Shown here: in pieces, positions 12,716 to 24,935 of the stretch
Layout of the letters: each line of letters opens with the position of its first letter
Numbering within the stretch: the stretch's first letter is position 1
Source: Tanypteryx hageni
Taxonomy: Eukaryota; Arthropoda; Insecta; Odonata; Petaluridae
NCBI GenBank assembly: GCA_028673005.1
Contig: CM054116.1
Location: 101,286,207 to 101,350,206, forward strand
DNA length: 64,000 nt
Direction of reading: 5' to 3'
Position numbers and translations under genes: made by a program
The notes under the pieces: generated by a model
Told to the model about the DNA's origin: nothing
Databases searched by the model: none
The model's input: the letters and a program-made list of their open reading frames with translations, nothing else

Positions 12716-13605
12716 AGGGACGCAACTCACTCGCCTTATTGCAAAGGGGTTTATGCGAGTCATCACATCATAGGAGGCCGCAAATACTCTTGCCAAACTG
12801 TGTTGCGCCATTTAGACCACCTCTTTCCTCTCCTCCTCTTCTTTCACACACATGAACGCTACACAAATACTCGCAGATACGGGCACACTTGCACCCGAGC
12901 TATTCCCGCTGGAGTACTTTACCTGCTCTCTTCTCTATCTCTGACTGCCTCTCTCTTTCCCTCTATCTCTATGCTAATCCTTTGACCTTGCGATAGACGT
13001 TCTTTCCTTTCGAATTCGCTTGAGCAAGGATCTCTGCAAAGAAAACACTTCTGGTGTAAAGTTGCTCGGCCGCTTTTCAGGTGGGATTTTTCCGTTTGGA
13101 GAGAGAAACCGGGCTTTTCCAAAAAAGAACCCTTCAGGAATGTATCGAGAGTGCAACTGTTCTCCTAGATATGTCATATTTTCAAGTTTTCATCAATCCG
13201 CAAGCTACCGAGAATCGTTTGGGAACCATTTTAATCGTTTTCGACGGATATGACAGATGAAATAATTTAGGATCATTTCTGCGATGTAAAGAAATGTTGT
13301 GTAACGTGCTCAATGGTTTAAAATTGGAAAAGAAAAAACAAAATTTTAAACCTGTTTAAAAGAGCGAAATTTCATACACATTTGCCGCTGCTGGTCTCTT
13401 AACTTTTAAACAATGCCAATTTAAAACTGTGCTGATATTATGACATGATATGAAAAAACCAATCAATTTTTCTACTGTCCTTCCTCTCAATAACAAAACA
13501 CTCTAGTAAAAGGGACATTTGGAACACACTGGATGAATTTTCCCCAATTTCTTCGTCAAACAACTAGCCATAATGAACTTGTTAAAGTAATTCGAGAAAT
13601 CGAAT
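12716..13605. other. No convincing gene
   Basis: Several overlapping frames of 60-100 codons on both strands (for example 12680-12985 and 13020-13253). No conserved motif was recognised, and overlap in opposite strands argues against coding. Confidence 0.45.
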
Positions 13606-13610
13606 TAGAT

Positions 13611-13982
13611 CTAAAGCTAGTCAATGTTCTGGAATCATCTCACGCAAAAAATCAAACGGAAGAATCGCTTTCAAAGCTAAAAAATTAGAAGTTAACATTA
13701 ACAGTGCCATGGGAATTTTATTTCAAGTTCATTTATATAGGCAATTCCAAAATATTTTATATCTGGTGAGAAGTTCATAGATTTTATGACTTTCTCTAAA
13801 GCTAGCCAATGTTCTGGAATCATCTCACGCAAAAAAGCAAACGTAAGAATCGCTTTCAAGGCTAAAAAATTTTGAAGTTAACATTAACAGTGCCATGGGA
13901 ATTTTATTTCAAGTTCATTTATATAGGCAATTCCAAAATGTTTTATATCTGGTGAAAAGTTCATAGATTTTATGACTTTCTC
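13611..13982 (+). repeat. 185 bp tandem duplication, two diverged units
   Basis: Unit 1 is 13611-13795 and unit 2 is 13796-13982. Both start CTAAAGCTAG(T/C)CAATGTTCTG and end GATTTTATGACTTTCT. They differ by a handful of substitutions and one inserted base (AAAAAATTAG versus AAAAAATTTTG). No coding capacity. Confidence 0.95.
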
Positions 13983-14210
13983 ACCGAATTAATCAGAGTG
14001 GGAAACCGAGGTTATGACGAATTTTCCAATCAAAATTAATTAAAACTTTTTAAAACACTGATCAAAATTATAAAATACATGTACTTAATTATGATGGTAG
14101 ATAGACAAGAGGATGAAGGCAAATTTAGCTGACCACTGCTGAAAGAGTAGGAAACGAATAAATGGACCCGCTGAAGAGAAAGACAGTAAAATGAACGGCG
14201 GTTTGAAATG

Positions 14211-14848
14211 GGCGTGAAACGTGTATTAGAGATGGTTAGGGGGGAGGATAAAGATGCGTGAGAGACAGTTGCGTTTTGAAATAAACGAGATAATAGAGCA
14301 GGCTTGAATTAAGATGGCGTTTTAAACAATTTTGACCTTGTTACCCGTCTTATGCTTAGCTATTCCGCAAAATTGTGTCGCTATACAGCAACGAATCATA
14401 CAAGAGTTCAAAACTGAATCTAACATATTGCTTCACTCCGAAATATGAAATAAAGAAACAATCTGAATAACTGTTTAAAGAACAAAATATAACAGGAACT
14501 CTGATTGAATATCGATTTAATTTTTAAGGGGCGTGAAACGTGTATTAGAGATGGTTAGGGGGGAGGATAAAGATGCGTGAGAGACAGTTGCGTTTTGAAA
14601 TAAACGAGATAATAGAGCAGGCTTGAATTAAGATGGCGTTTTAAACAATTTTGACCTTGTTACCCGTCTTATGCTTAGCTATTCCGCAAAATTGTGTCGC
14701 TATACAGCAACGAATCATACAAGAGTTCAAAACTGAATCTAACATATTGCTTCACTCCGAAATATGAAATAAAGAAACAATCTGAATAACTGTTTAAAGA
14801 ACAAAATATAACAGGAACTCTGATTGAATATCGATTTAATTTTTAAGG
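14211..14848 (+). repeat. 319 bp tandem duplication, apparently identical
   Basis: Copies 14211-14529 and 14530-14848 both run from GGCGTGAAACGTGTATTAG to GATTTAATTTTTAAGG. I compared them base by base and saw no difference. It is either a very recent duplication or an assembly artefact. No coding frame or transposon signature lies inside. Confidence 0.95.
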
Positions 14849-15645
14849 TACAAATATTGACCAGTGTATAGAAATTACTATTAGGTAAAAAAAGATTTGT
14901 AGGTCAGTACTGCGAAAAAATGCTAGCAAAATCACAGAGCACGCCGTAGAAATCTTCATTACACATTTGCAACGAATCGAAATGGCGATCTTTTATTGTG
15001 ATTTAACCCACAAAATATCCATTCCTGGACCCTAACAACTAAAGCAAATCTGATAGAACGTATTTTAAACGCTGAAACAATGCAAAGGGCATATTATAAG
15101 TTTGGTATATCCATGGAATAACGGAAACATGAATCCAAAAATCAGCACCGCAAACGCGATAATTCCGCGGGCGTATACGCCGTTATCATACATCTTTCGA
15201 CAAAATCCTCTTTCTCCCTTTTGGCCTGACTCCAGATCGACCGCTCGTTCGCATAAAAATTAAAAAGATATCCACAAATTAAGCGGCCTTGTCGGGAAAC
15301 TTCTGAAACGATTATCTAATTTTATAATCTCGCTAACAAAGGAGGGAATATAAAGGTGGAGGAGAATAGGAGGAGGGGCGGATTAAAACTGCGGTTTTAA
15401 AGAAATAAAAAGAAAGAAAACATAAAACTGAAACAAGAAGGCGTGGCGATGGCTAGCCATCAGTCCTTCCGCTGGCGACTGACTTGTCACTCCGAAATTA
15501 GGGAAGCGAAGAAATTAGAGATTTGTAGCGGCGACCATTTTTAACCCGTTTGAATGATGTGGAAGGACAAAAGTGGTGGAAGCATCCGACCTCGGGAGTC
15601 CCAGAGCCTCTGGGTCACCGGAGAGGCTTTATTTATTTATCCTTC
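14849..15645. other. No gene seen
   Basis: Ordinary unique sequence, becoming slightly GC-richer towards 15.5 kb. Confidence 0.5.
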
Positions 15646-15649
15646 CTGC

Positions 15650-16070
15650 CGTCTTTTTTCTCTCTCTCTCTCTCTACCTTCCGGCCAACGTGTTTTTTGC
15701 AAAACGGCGTGGGTTGGGATTGGTGGGCACGGAGAGGTTAGGGAGAGACAGAAGGGGGTTATGGGATAGGATGGAGGGAAAAAAAGGGGGAGCGGGGAGG
15801 GGTGGACAGAAAAGGTGGTCGCGCCACCTGCGATTTCCATCTCCCTGCACCGCGAAAGGGATAAAAAAAGGAGCATCGGAAAGCGTACGCTCGTTTTTAC
15901 GCCGTGGTGGCTACGGTCGCGCGGAGAAGCGCTGCAGTGGGATAGAGGGAGATAGAGAGAGAATGGGGAAAATGGCGACCGAAGAATAAATTTCGCCGGA
16001 GAGGACCGGTGGGAAAAAAGAAGGCGAGGTAGAGAGAGGGGGAGAGAGAGAAAGAGCGAAGAGAAAGGCC
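15650..16070. repeat. CT run followed by purine-rich segment
   Basis: A (CT)n run at about 15658-15676 is followed by a G/A-rich, moderately CpG-containing segment. Plus frames 15550-15989 overlap each other in all three phases and read as low complexity, so I do not call a gene. Confidence 0.6.
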
Positions 16071-16075
16071 AAAAC

Positions 16076-16760
16076 GCGAATGGGAATAAAAAACCGCTTA
16101 AAAAAGCACGGCGAATGTTGCACGAGTGGATGATAGCTGCGGAGGTGTTGGAAACACGAGATGAGAGAAAGGAAGCGGTTTAGTGGAGAGATAGGAGGAG
16201 TCGAATACATGTTAGCGTTGATCACGGGCTACTCTATGAGAGGTTAGTTTGAGAAATTTCGACGGATGGAATGATGGTTTTTTTTATTCTTCAAGTTGAT
16301 AAGAAGAAATCTTTCGTTCCCGAAGCAGAGGAACAAATGAATGACGAGTAATTACTAAAGAAAAACTAAAAAACTCTCAAGAAGTCAACAATGGTTAATG
16401 ATCTGGAAAAGTTTTTACTTAACATGATCGTCCGAAGCTGAAATAGCCAGCACAGAAATAATTTTTGCAAAGTAGTCTTCAAGTTAAATATTTCTAAGGA
16501 CATTAATCAAAATTAAATTTTAAAAACTAAAAGTAAAAATTTACAAGACAGCCTATTTTTATTATGAAATTGTTCTTTATGAAGTTGTTTTAATCACAAA
16601 TACCATATCATAAGCAAAACTTTGTCAGCAGATCTAAATTTCTCGAAAGTCAAAAAGGGAATGGCTACTAAATGTTGCATTAATAAAGGGGCATAAGTAC
16701 GAGTAGTTACAGAAGCTACGAGAAAAATCCTTTCGCCGTCTTCTGTTCATCAACTATAAC
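16076..16760. other. No gene seen
   Basis: AT-rich unique sequence with no motif. Confidence 0.5.
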
Positions 16761-16764
16761 TGGC

Positions 16765-16835
16765 ATTTCATCCTGCATGTACGCAGAAGTTGTGCCAGTA
16801 CTGGAGGGTGTGTTGCGTACATTTAAGGATGAAAT
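16765..16835. other. 71 nt imperfect hairpin, pre-miRNA-sized
   Basis: The 5' arm ATTTCATCCT-gc-ATGTACGCA pairs with the 3' arm TGCGTACAT-tta-AGGATGAAAT: 19 base pairs around a small internal loop. The apical 28 nt contain the palindrome CCAGTACTGG. Length and arm size resemble an animal microRNA precursor. Neither seed conservation nor expression can be judged, and it could equally be a chance inverted repeat. Confidence 0.3.
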
Positions 16836-16839
16836 TGAA

Positions 16840-17798
16840 ACGGAATTTCAAGCGGACTCTTATAACAAACGTTCTCTCGCTCTTAATTTCCACAAAATTT
16901 TTATAATTATTCACCACGCTTTTGTTTAAAACGTATAAGACAAGAACTCTGAACGTTCAAAATCATGACATTCTGTCAATGAAACACTACTTAAAAAGAT
17001 GAGTGGGACTCTTAAATTTTCTTTTATAGCACATGTTTCAAACACTAGAAAATATTTTGAAACCAAGCAACGTTACATCTGAGACCAAATCATAGTTAAA
17101 AAACCGGAAAAAACGTCATTCGTCTCGAAAGTAATATACACAGCAGTGCAGAATTATTTTTATCTGAAACGAAAGCATATATTTGGTCAAGAGAGAATGA
17201 GAAGTCCTAGAAAGCTTTCAGCTTCTGTCAGACTGTGTGTGTGCAATATATATATATATATATATAGTATGAATGCATGGTTGCTACTGAAAGGAGAATT
17301 AAGAAGTGTTGAGAGACCGGATTTCCTCCCACTCCTTTCCCTCTCCTTCACGCCCTCCCACTCCTCTTTTTCTCTCGACGCCCACCGCCGGGCAAAAAGT
17401 GTTTCTTCCCCTCTCCTCTTCCACTGAATTTTCCGATTCCTCGGGGTTCAACCGGATACATCTCCACCCATATGCCCGCTGACTTTTATATGGAATCGAG
17501 GAGTTGCCGATTGAAAACTCCTTTTCCTTCGCCCGGGGCGCCAGCCGCATCCATCTTGTTGTAATCTTCCATCGAGATGGCGCGTCAGGATAGCTCTTCG
17601 TGATTTAATAAGGCCTCTCGAAATATAGCAGGAAACGCAATCGAAATATGACGAAAATCTCGAACTGCACTAGCTAATGGGAATTTATCATACGTCATGA
17701 CATAACTTAAAAGTGTCCTGTTGTCTGACTATATATAATATTTAGACATTTATGTTGGTTGAAAATAGCTCATTTTTCAAATTTTAAACTTAACTATC
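16840..17798. other. No gene seen
   Basis: Includes a (TA)n run at about 17248-17267 and a short CT-rich patch at 17322-17425. Frames here are short and unsupported. Confidence 0.5.
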
Positions 17799-18108
17799 CT
17801 TTTGTGCAGGGGTTCCCAACATGGCGTTCTCGAGCACCGCTGTGCTCTTTGGCAGCTTGATTGTGTTCCTCGGCAGCCTGGTTGCGCACTTCTGCGATGC
17901 TAAAATTCGCGTTTCCCAACATCATTAATTTAATGCGATCAGTTTCTTTCTTTTTAAATGTATATAAGAACATTACTAATAACATTGACGTTGGTTTGAT
18001 TTTAATATTTATGATTATTCTTTTTTTGGCAAAAGTATATATATATATATACCAGAATACAAGTTAGTGCTCGCCACATGGAAAAGGCTGGGAAGCTCTG
18101 CTTTATTG
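17799..18108 (+). mobile_element. hAT-type MITE with imperfect 8 bp target duplication
   Basis: The element is 17807-18100 (294 bp). It begins CAGGGGTTCCCAACATGGCG and ends in the inverted counterpart (reverse complement CAGAGCTTCCCAGCC then TTTTCC). It is flanked by CTTTTGTG and CTTTATTG, matching at six of eight positions. An 8 bp duplication and CAG-start termini are hAT hallmarks. It has no coding capacity and carries a short (TA)n run at 18038-18054. The small frames on both strands are shadows. Confidence 0.75.
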
Positions 18109-19025
18109 AATTGTCCGTTTTTATGCGATATTATATTCAAAACAAAACGTATTGGAGTCGGAGGTACAAAGTTTAAAGTAGTTTCATCGGTAACATTTAG
18201 CAATTGCCAAGTATGTATCCCAAAGCTTTTGCTCAGTTGAATTTACCTAAAATGATGTTACACAGATTCGCCAAAATGTTTTATCACGTTTTCCAAAGAT
18301 TTACCAATGATAAGTAATATTTATTTTCTTAAATTAATAAAACCTCTTTCAATTATAGTAAGCGCACCAACAACAAATTAAATAGTAATAATGTATTTCC
18401 TTGGGTAATAAATATTGTATAAAATTATAATTTATTTTATTTTTATAATATATTTAAGATAAATTTCTGAAAGGGGATTTTTATAAATTTATCAGTTTGT
18501 TTTAATAAATATTTTTACTTTTTCGTGTACTGATAAAGAAATTTGTAAATTTAAAGCTAACTCCAATTAGTTCAAAGAGATCTAATCGTCGAAAAACATT
18601 ACCTGATGCATAATTGCTAATAAATGTCCCTAATCCGATATTCCTTGTAGATAGAAGCAACTATAGTAGAATGTTAGACTTGTTGGCTTTATAGATTCGA
18701 CCGGAAGAAATGCCGATTATGAAAAAAATGTGTATTACCACATAAACAATATTCATAGTCACCCCTGTTAAACACGGCAGTAAATCGAAGTGTCGAGGCC
18801 ACACATTGAAAATTTGGCAAATACTCTCATTTCGTAGAGTATATCCGTTTTCCTATTACCTTTAACGGTTTTATGCATAACGACTGTAAATTCTAGGATA
18901 TCATTCGTTCCTCCCTTCGCCAACGGAGGAATGGATACCGCGCCGGAAGGAAAATAGAGAGAGAATTTTGATAATCTCGTAAAATTCTCAGGGAGTCGTC
19001 AAATACCTGAAAGTCATGAAATCAA
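18109..19025. other. AT-rich, no gene seen
   Basis: Very AT-rich between 18290 and 18560. Nothing recognisable. Confidence 0.5.
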
Positions 19026-19390
19026 GTCGGATCAAACTCATATTATTCTCCTCCCCTTCCTTCGTTCGTAACATCGCTGTTCTCCCGACGCCTGCTTTCT
19101 CTTTCTCCCCTTTATCTCTCTACGTTTCTCTCCCGCGCTACCCACAATGCATCACTCATGTCTTCCTTTCCTCCCGAACTTATACTCTTGCTCCTCTATG
19201 CCCCCATCCTTCTCCCGCTTATAAAACCTCGCCTCCTCCTCTATTTCTCCTCCCTTCTCTCTCTCTCTCTTTTCCACGCTTGCTCGCTCATTCTTTGCCC
19301 TTTCCCTCTATTTTTCATCCAATCTGCCAACTTTTTTCCACCCCATCCTACCCCTTTTTTGCCTCCGGACTCATTTTTTCCGGAGGAGGG
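19026..19390. repeat. Pyrimidine-rich tract
   Basis: Degenerate CTCCC/TTCTC sequence on the + strand. The overlapping serine/leucine/proline-rich frames 19016-19469 are composition artefacts. Confidence 0.65.
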
Positions 19391-22300
19391 AAAAAATGAA
19401 GGAAAATCTTACGAAAGAACCGAAGGCGCAGCTCGAGAGCGGGAAGTTATGGCGTCGTGTAAAACATAATCTCCGACAAAACGCCGAATTTTTCGGTCAG
19501 CGTTTCCCTGCTAAGTCAGCAGAGGGCATCCAAAGCGGTAACGAAATGAATCTGAGACTTCTGAATCTTCAAGTCAATTATCTATGAATTGCCGCAGAAT
19601 AGAATCTATGTAGAGATTGATTTCTGAACGGAAGGGATCCTTGAAATCTAAAATATGATAGGAGTAATTGATAAGACAAGAAAAAGTCAATGTTATATGC
19701 ACTAAAATAGTCAAGTGCCTTGTCAAACCCTCTAGAACGAGTTACCCTCGACGAGTTACGATGATTAAACCTTGAATGAGGCACAATTATCGGCCCGGTA
19801 GGATATTGTGCATCTCCTTTAAAATGTTTTGGTGGCGCTAAATAGTAGGAAAGCTATTAATCATCGGGAAATCTCGGCCTCGAGAGCGAAGAAAGAAACG
19901 AGAGAGGCGTAATTAAACATGTCCGTATCAGTTTATTCGGCTCTATCATAATATAATCTACGCTAAAATTAACCCGACTGATTTCATTTATCTAGCTCGG
20001 GACGGGATACGTTCAAACCACGGGTGGTTACTTTATAATGGCTTTCCCGTTACTATTCTCGATATCTAAGCAATAATTTTATGTCTTAAACACAAGGATA
20101 GCAGTAAATAAAGTATGGCAAGATATAAATCATGCGAAAAATGGATTATGAGATTTTTAATACAAATAGTAGTTTGTTTTGCCCAATCTGAAATAAATTG
20201 ATAAAACGGATTTTTTTACGCTTTACGGATGTTTTTAACATCTTAAAAATTATTTCTTCAGTCGTAGGAACAAAGATAAGGAAAAATCGCACCATTCACG
20301 CCATCTTTCCAGACCTAGGATATTTTTTCCGGATTAGTCAAACTATATGTGTTGCTATTATAAAGAAACATAATTTTAAATCCTTAAGCCACGAAAAGAA
20401 ACTATTGACATTTTTCATTAGCTTATTCAGAATTAATATTAATTTGCATTAACATCTGTTATAATTATAATGAATTGTTTTAAAGGCACCAGGAAACGTT
20501 GGTATCCTTTCTGAATATTCGAATTCATTGTTCTTTTAGATAAAAAATCAAAATGAATTCCATTTAAAAAATGCAGCATTACGATCATTATCAGAATTGC
20601 GAATGGGATTTTAGGAATTAAGTTCATAAATGACGAGGACGAGAGATTGACCAAAATTTACCAACGCATACAAATTTAATTCGCATTTATTGATTCAAGT
20701 GTTTTGAGTTTCAAAAAGTCCTTGAAGATGACCATTTCGAAAAGAAATTGATCATCTCTCCAGACATTTTTACTAATCATCGGACTGGCAACGGCATTCC
20801 AAATCACCGCGGATAAGTGAATTTTTTCCGAGGAATGTTTTTAAACGTGCAATTCAGACATGAGGGAGTCGTAATCTCATCACTCGCTAATTTCAGCAAG
20901 GCATCAGTATTTCACGAGCTCACAAAGCGGCTGGACAATTAAATTGAATTTTTAAAATTACTTCGGCTAAAGTTTTGCTCAATTGTTCGCGCATGACTTC
21001 ATCTTAAACCTTCCGGTCATATTGTAGTGCTGACATAAAAGAGACGTTCATTCACTGCGTAATATCAATTAGCATTTAGCATAACATTTTAAATATGATA
21101 TTGCTTTTTAAATAATTCAAATGATTACCGCAGAATATGGAGATCGGAAAACAAATATAGCAACTCAAATTTTCATTATCCATTTTTCCAATCGTTGAGA
21201 TTGCTCATTGGATTCAATAAATGCTACAGACTAGATTTTGATATTGACAGAAATTCCATTTTTTATCATAAATCTTAGATGATAGGATACAGACAAAAAC
21301 GTTTTTTTACGTAAATTGAAACGCACAAGATGGGAGCACGAATATGGAAAACTGAAAGAAAAGATTCAATATGTATTTTATTATTACGCGCAAAGAGATT
21401 AACTACGTGTAAATATCAATTTATGTAGGAATTCCACAGATTAAAATAAAAATGACAATTCTTTATATATTACGGCAAAGCCATTTCCGAAAATAATATT
21501 TAGAAAACGAGAATAATCTTGAATGATATTTTTTCTAAAGAAAAGGATTTTAGTCCCTTCTAACTTTTATTGAGATTGAAATAACAACAGATGACAATAT
21601 TTAAAAACATTTCATGATCAGTAATATACCAATAAATAATTCTCACGACAAAAAAATAATGATCGATAAATTGGAACTGTTAACATACGTTTATCACAGC
21701 ATTTAGAAGTAATCTACAACATCTACAATATAAATTTTAAGGATTGATATGAATATAATTGTCATAAACGGAAAAGGTAAAAACGCAAGAATTCAAGGTT
21801 CTTAAGATTAGTGATGCATCCAGAATACTTCAGAGCGTAATCAAATTCAAATTTGAAATTCTGATTATTAAATCCTCTTGAAGAAAATACAGACACCAAG
21901 AAAAAAAAGAAAGACATACCTGAACTTCTGGTATGACAAAATTAGATTTCAAAAGGCACCACTGTCGTACAACTTTTACAAACGTCCCGTTCGCGAGGCG
22001 TAAACATTATTCCTCTCTAACATTTACTCCGTCGCTATGATACTACTCTCTTCCTCGCTTGCGCAAAGGCCTTTCGTCATAAATTATTCAACAAATAATC
22101 TTTTCATAAGAGCGGAAAACACTCTAAGAATCTCATATGCCAAACATTTGTGCCTCTGTGCATCCAGATGTCGTTCTTACAACAGCAAAGCTTTTCGAAG
22201 CTTTCTGCCTTCGAGATGGCTGACGCGAATGGCTCTCATACCACGCATCCGCGAAATTACGCCGGCATGCAAAGAGAGAGAGAGAGACGCATAAAATATT

Positions 22301-23110
22301 TAAAAGGGCAAAAGGGTATGGAAATTGCATAAAACAATATTATCATAGGTCGCGCGATTTTCCCTTCTTCCTACGTCCGCAGCCGGGAGAGCACAAAAGA
22401 AACGTTCCGTAAATATCTCGGCGGATGCAAAAATTCAATGCTATTCAAAGCGTAAATAATTCATAAAAATTTTTGGAAACGTAAACAAATGCGGCGTCGC
22501 TTTAAGTCACAACGCACATTTTTGCGCCCGAGAGGAATTTCTAGGAATAAGAAAAAAATGAAACGCGGGACGCCATAAACTCATTATCTCTCGGCGGACC
22601 CAATAACTGATATTTTATTGAAAAATAAAAAGGAGAGGCGGCCATGCGAACATTTCCGCGCGCCTTATTTATCCACGCGTCGAGGATTTATTCCGCGATA
22701 GACGAGAGAGATAGCGAGAGAGAGAGAGGGGGGGAATAGGTCGGCTCCGTGTGCCTCGCCGGATGAATTTCATTTTCGGCGATATATATATCTGGACGAG
22801 AAAAGAATGAATTCTGGAACGGAGAGAATGGAGCCACAATCAGCGGAGCGGACGGACGCAGCTTTGATGAACCACGTGGATGTGCCCACGGGTCAATGGA
22901 TGGGGAGGAGGAGGTATGTGGCGCACCCCGAATGCCCAAGATAGGCGGAAAAATTAAAGAAAAAAAGCCTCCGTTTTAATTTTCTTCTTCCCATTGGCGA
23001 GAGATTGTATGCCGGCCGAGCGACCTCCTGTACTACGGCGATGTTTCTTTTGACCGATTCCGCGATTTTTACTGCTATTATTATGCGTTCTTTGCACGAA
23101 GTGAACGCAT
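19391..23110. other. No convincing gene
   Basis: Unique sequence throughout. Around 22.0-22.3 kb overlapping frames of 60-85 codons occur on both strands without motifs. 22.6-23.1 kb is more CpG-rich and includes (GA)n near 22704-22732 and a short TATA run at 22782-22790. No RNA gene seen. Confidence 0.45.
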
Positions 23111-23119
23111 ATAAGGGAG

Positions 23120-23470
23120 GTCGTTTCCGTTCGTCCGTCCATCCGCCTGTTAAAACTCGGAAACCGCTAGATATATTTTGATGAAATTTGGTATTGCGGA
23201 GTTTTGCTAAACTTGGTCAACCGAGTCTAATTTTGGTTGAAATCGGACAACAATTACGATCACTTTCCATGAAGAGCTACAAGTAATTTACAATGTTCCT
23301 GTTTCAACTCGAGTACCGCTGGACGTGTTTTGATGAAATTTGGTATTAAGAAGTTTTACTAAAATTTGTCGATCGATTCCATTTTTGGTTAAAATCGGAC
23401 AATAATAACGACAACCTTACATAAGGACTTACATGTATTTTACAACTTACTACGCTAGCTTCTCGTGGAA
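23120..23470 (+). repeat. Two-unit (152 bp period) dispersed repeat with CCGTCC header
   Basis: After TTCGTCCGTCCATCCGCCTG, two units start at about 23163 and 23315. Each contains ACCGCT.GA..T.TTTTGATG, AAATTTGGTATT and AAATCGGACAA(C/T)AAT. The layout (header plus tandem units with an AAATTTGGTA core) parallels the R1 repeat, although the sequences are not the same family. Class unknown. Confidence 0.7.
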
Positions 23471-23737
23471 CACTCATCTGAGCGAAAAATATTGAAAACA
23501 TTGTGAAATCCCAAAGAGTGCATTTGGAAACTCTGTGTACTCCGATATGGAGTACACCTTTCCAATCTTGTTACAACTGTAAATACCCACGAATAATGAC
23601 GGGATGCCAAATTTAATTTACTTATCTATTTTATCTTGTTTTTTTTAAATAGAGAGACAAAACTTTATCGCAAAAGAAATTATTTTATCAAAATGATAAT
23701 AACCTCAGCCATGTTTTATAAATGCTGTATATGTAAA

Positions 23738-23861
23738 AAATTTCTCCCTCCCTCTATTCTTCACTCTCTCCGCTTACCTCTATTCCTCCCTCTACTCCTC
23801 TCTCTACTACTCTCCCTACTACTCTCTCTACTCCTCCCTTTACTACACACTCTACTCCTCG
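23738..23861. repeat. CT-rich tract, left part
   Basis: TCTACTCCTCCCTCTACTACTC-like units. The same unit resumes at about 24049 after an inserted block. Confidence 0.85.
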
Positions 23862-23864
23862 ACC

Positions 23865-24045
23865 GCGCAAAGTCAGCGTTCCGTCCTTCGGAAGGGACGT
23901 TAAGCCGTTGGCCCCCTTGGTGCTCTTTGTTAAGAGCAGGCTAATGCCCGCACCGGGTTTCCCTACTCCCTTGTGAGTATGTTCGGTGTGGAAGGAACTA
24001 TGGCTATAATAATCCAAGAGGTAGATTAACCAAAATACACCCAAA
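23865..24045 (+). mobile_element. Possible RTE-like 3' fragment or SINE inserted in CT tract
   Basis: Complex sequence with GTCCTTCGGAAGGGACGTTA followed by AGCCGTTGGCCCCC interrupts an otherwise continuous CT tract. CTTCGGA-GGGACGTTAA strings are, from memory, typical of RTE-class LINE/SINE 3' regions in invertebrates. No coding region is present, and the assignment rests on that one motif. Confidence 0.35.
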
Positions 24046-24078
24046 TTCTACTCCTCTCTCTACTACTCTCTCGACTAT
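24046..24078. repeat. CT-rich tract, right part
   Basis: TACTCCTCTCTCTACTACTC continues the unit of 23738-23861. Confidence 0.75.
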
Positions 24079-24126
24079 TACCTTTTCATTGTCTAGTATC
24101 TACTAAGTTATAATGTTTATACTAAT

Positions 24127-24270
24127 TCTCATCGTTTTATATCATTCTGTATTGTTCCATACTATTTTATACTGTTTTATATCATTTTGTAATGTTTTTT
24201 ACTATTTCGTATTACTTTATATTATTATGTATTGTTTTATATCATATGTGTTATTTTACATCATTTCCTT
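24127..24270. repeat. Degenerate TGTTTTATATCAT-type array
   Basis: Imperfect ~11/22 bp units (TTTTATATCATT, TTTTATACTGTT, TTGTAATGTTTTTTACTATT) repeat about a dozen times within the LINE 3' region. Confidence 0.6.
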
Positions 24271-24628
24271 CCTTCTTATGTTATGCACGATCCAACAACA
24301 ATCTTCATATTCATTGTATATATTTCAAGTCTATGTCATCTTATTCTGCCTAATTATTGTATTATATTTCTTGTTTTGCATTACGTTATTACCTATATAT
24401 GTATTTTTATGACGGTATACAACGATGCTGTATATACAAACACTTTCTGTACATACTCTTTTCTATCTAATTTTGTATTATTATATTATCATATGTACAC
24501 TATCTATGGTTTTCGCAAGTTTTTCAAACCCCCCTTCTCAGTGGGTGTTTTCCTGCGTGGGTTTTACTAGCGAGGACATGCCTGTTTTACCTGGGTTTTC
24601 CCCACAATCTCTAATCTGTCTCCAATTA

Positions 24629-24650
24629 TATATATATATATATATATATT
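24629..24650. repeat. (TA)n microsatellite inside LINE 3'UTR
   Basis: Uninterrupted TA run of about 22 bp lying between the two conserved LINE 3' blocks. Confidence 0.9.
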
Positions 24651-24793
24651 ACTCTGTATGATTTAGGTATATACTGTTTATGTAATGCGTATTGTAATAT
24701 CTTACTTTACCATTTCTTATATTTATTATTTTAACGAAGGGTTAAATGTAAGAATGGACCTTATGGTCTAAATTTCGCCCGAATAAAGACGAT

Positions 24794-24935
24794 TATCTAT
24801 CTATCTATCTATCTACTCATCTCTCTCTTTCCCTCCCATTTTTCCTCACTCTCCCTCCATCTCTCCTCCCTCTCTCCCACTTTCTCTAGCACCCTGTTTT
24901 TCTCTTTCCTTCTCTCTCTTTTTTCCCATTTTTAC
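24794..24935. repeat. (ATCT)n then CT-rich tract abutting LINE 3' end
   Basis: Five ATCT units at 24794-24814 follow the LINE terminus directly, then CTCTCTCTTTCCCTCCC-type sequence to about 24935. Confidence 0.9.

Larger units (their letters stand above)
24110..24790 (+). mobile_element. LINE family L 3' end, truncated copy
   Basis: The 3'UTR block TTCGCAAGTTTTTCAAACCCC then GTGGGTGTTTTCCTGC lies at about 24512-24560. The terminal block TTTCGCCCGAATAAAGACG is at 24773-24791, preceded by the hairpin GACC-TTAT-GGTC. The same blocks occur downstream of the reverse-transcriptase relic at 53.8-54.07 kb, which identifies the family. No reverse-transcriptase coding remains. The upstream part (24127-24270) is a degenerate TGTTTTATATCAT-like array. 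The 3' end runs straight into (ATCT)n and then CT-rich sequence. Frames here are AT-rich artefacts. Confidence 0.75.

Noticed and set aside
15550..15989. Three overlapping plus-strand frames in a GC-richer patch
   Set aside because: All three phases are open through a CT-then-GA segment, with no motif and no preferred phase.
24113..24661. AT-rich frames of about 80-110 codons with apparent membrane helices
   Set aside because: They overlap each other within the LINE 3'UTR and a degenerate TTTTATAT array. The hydrophobicity is compositional.
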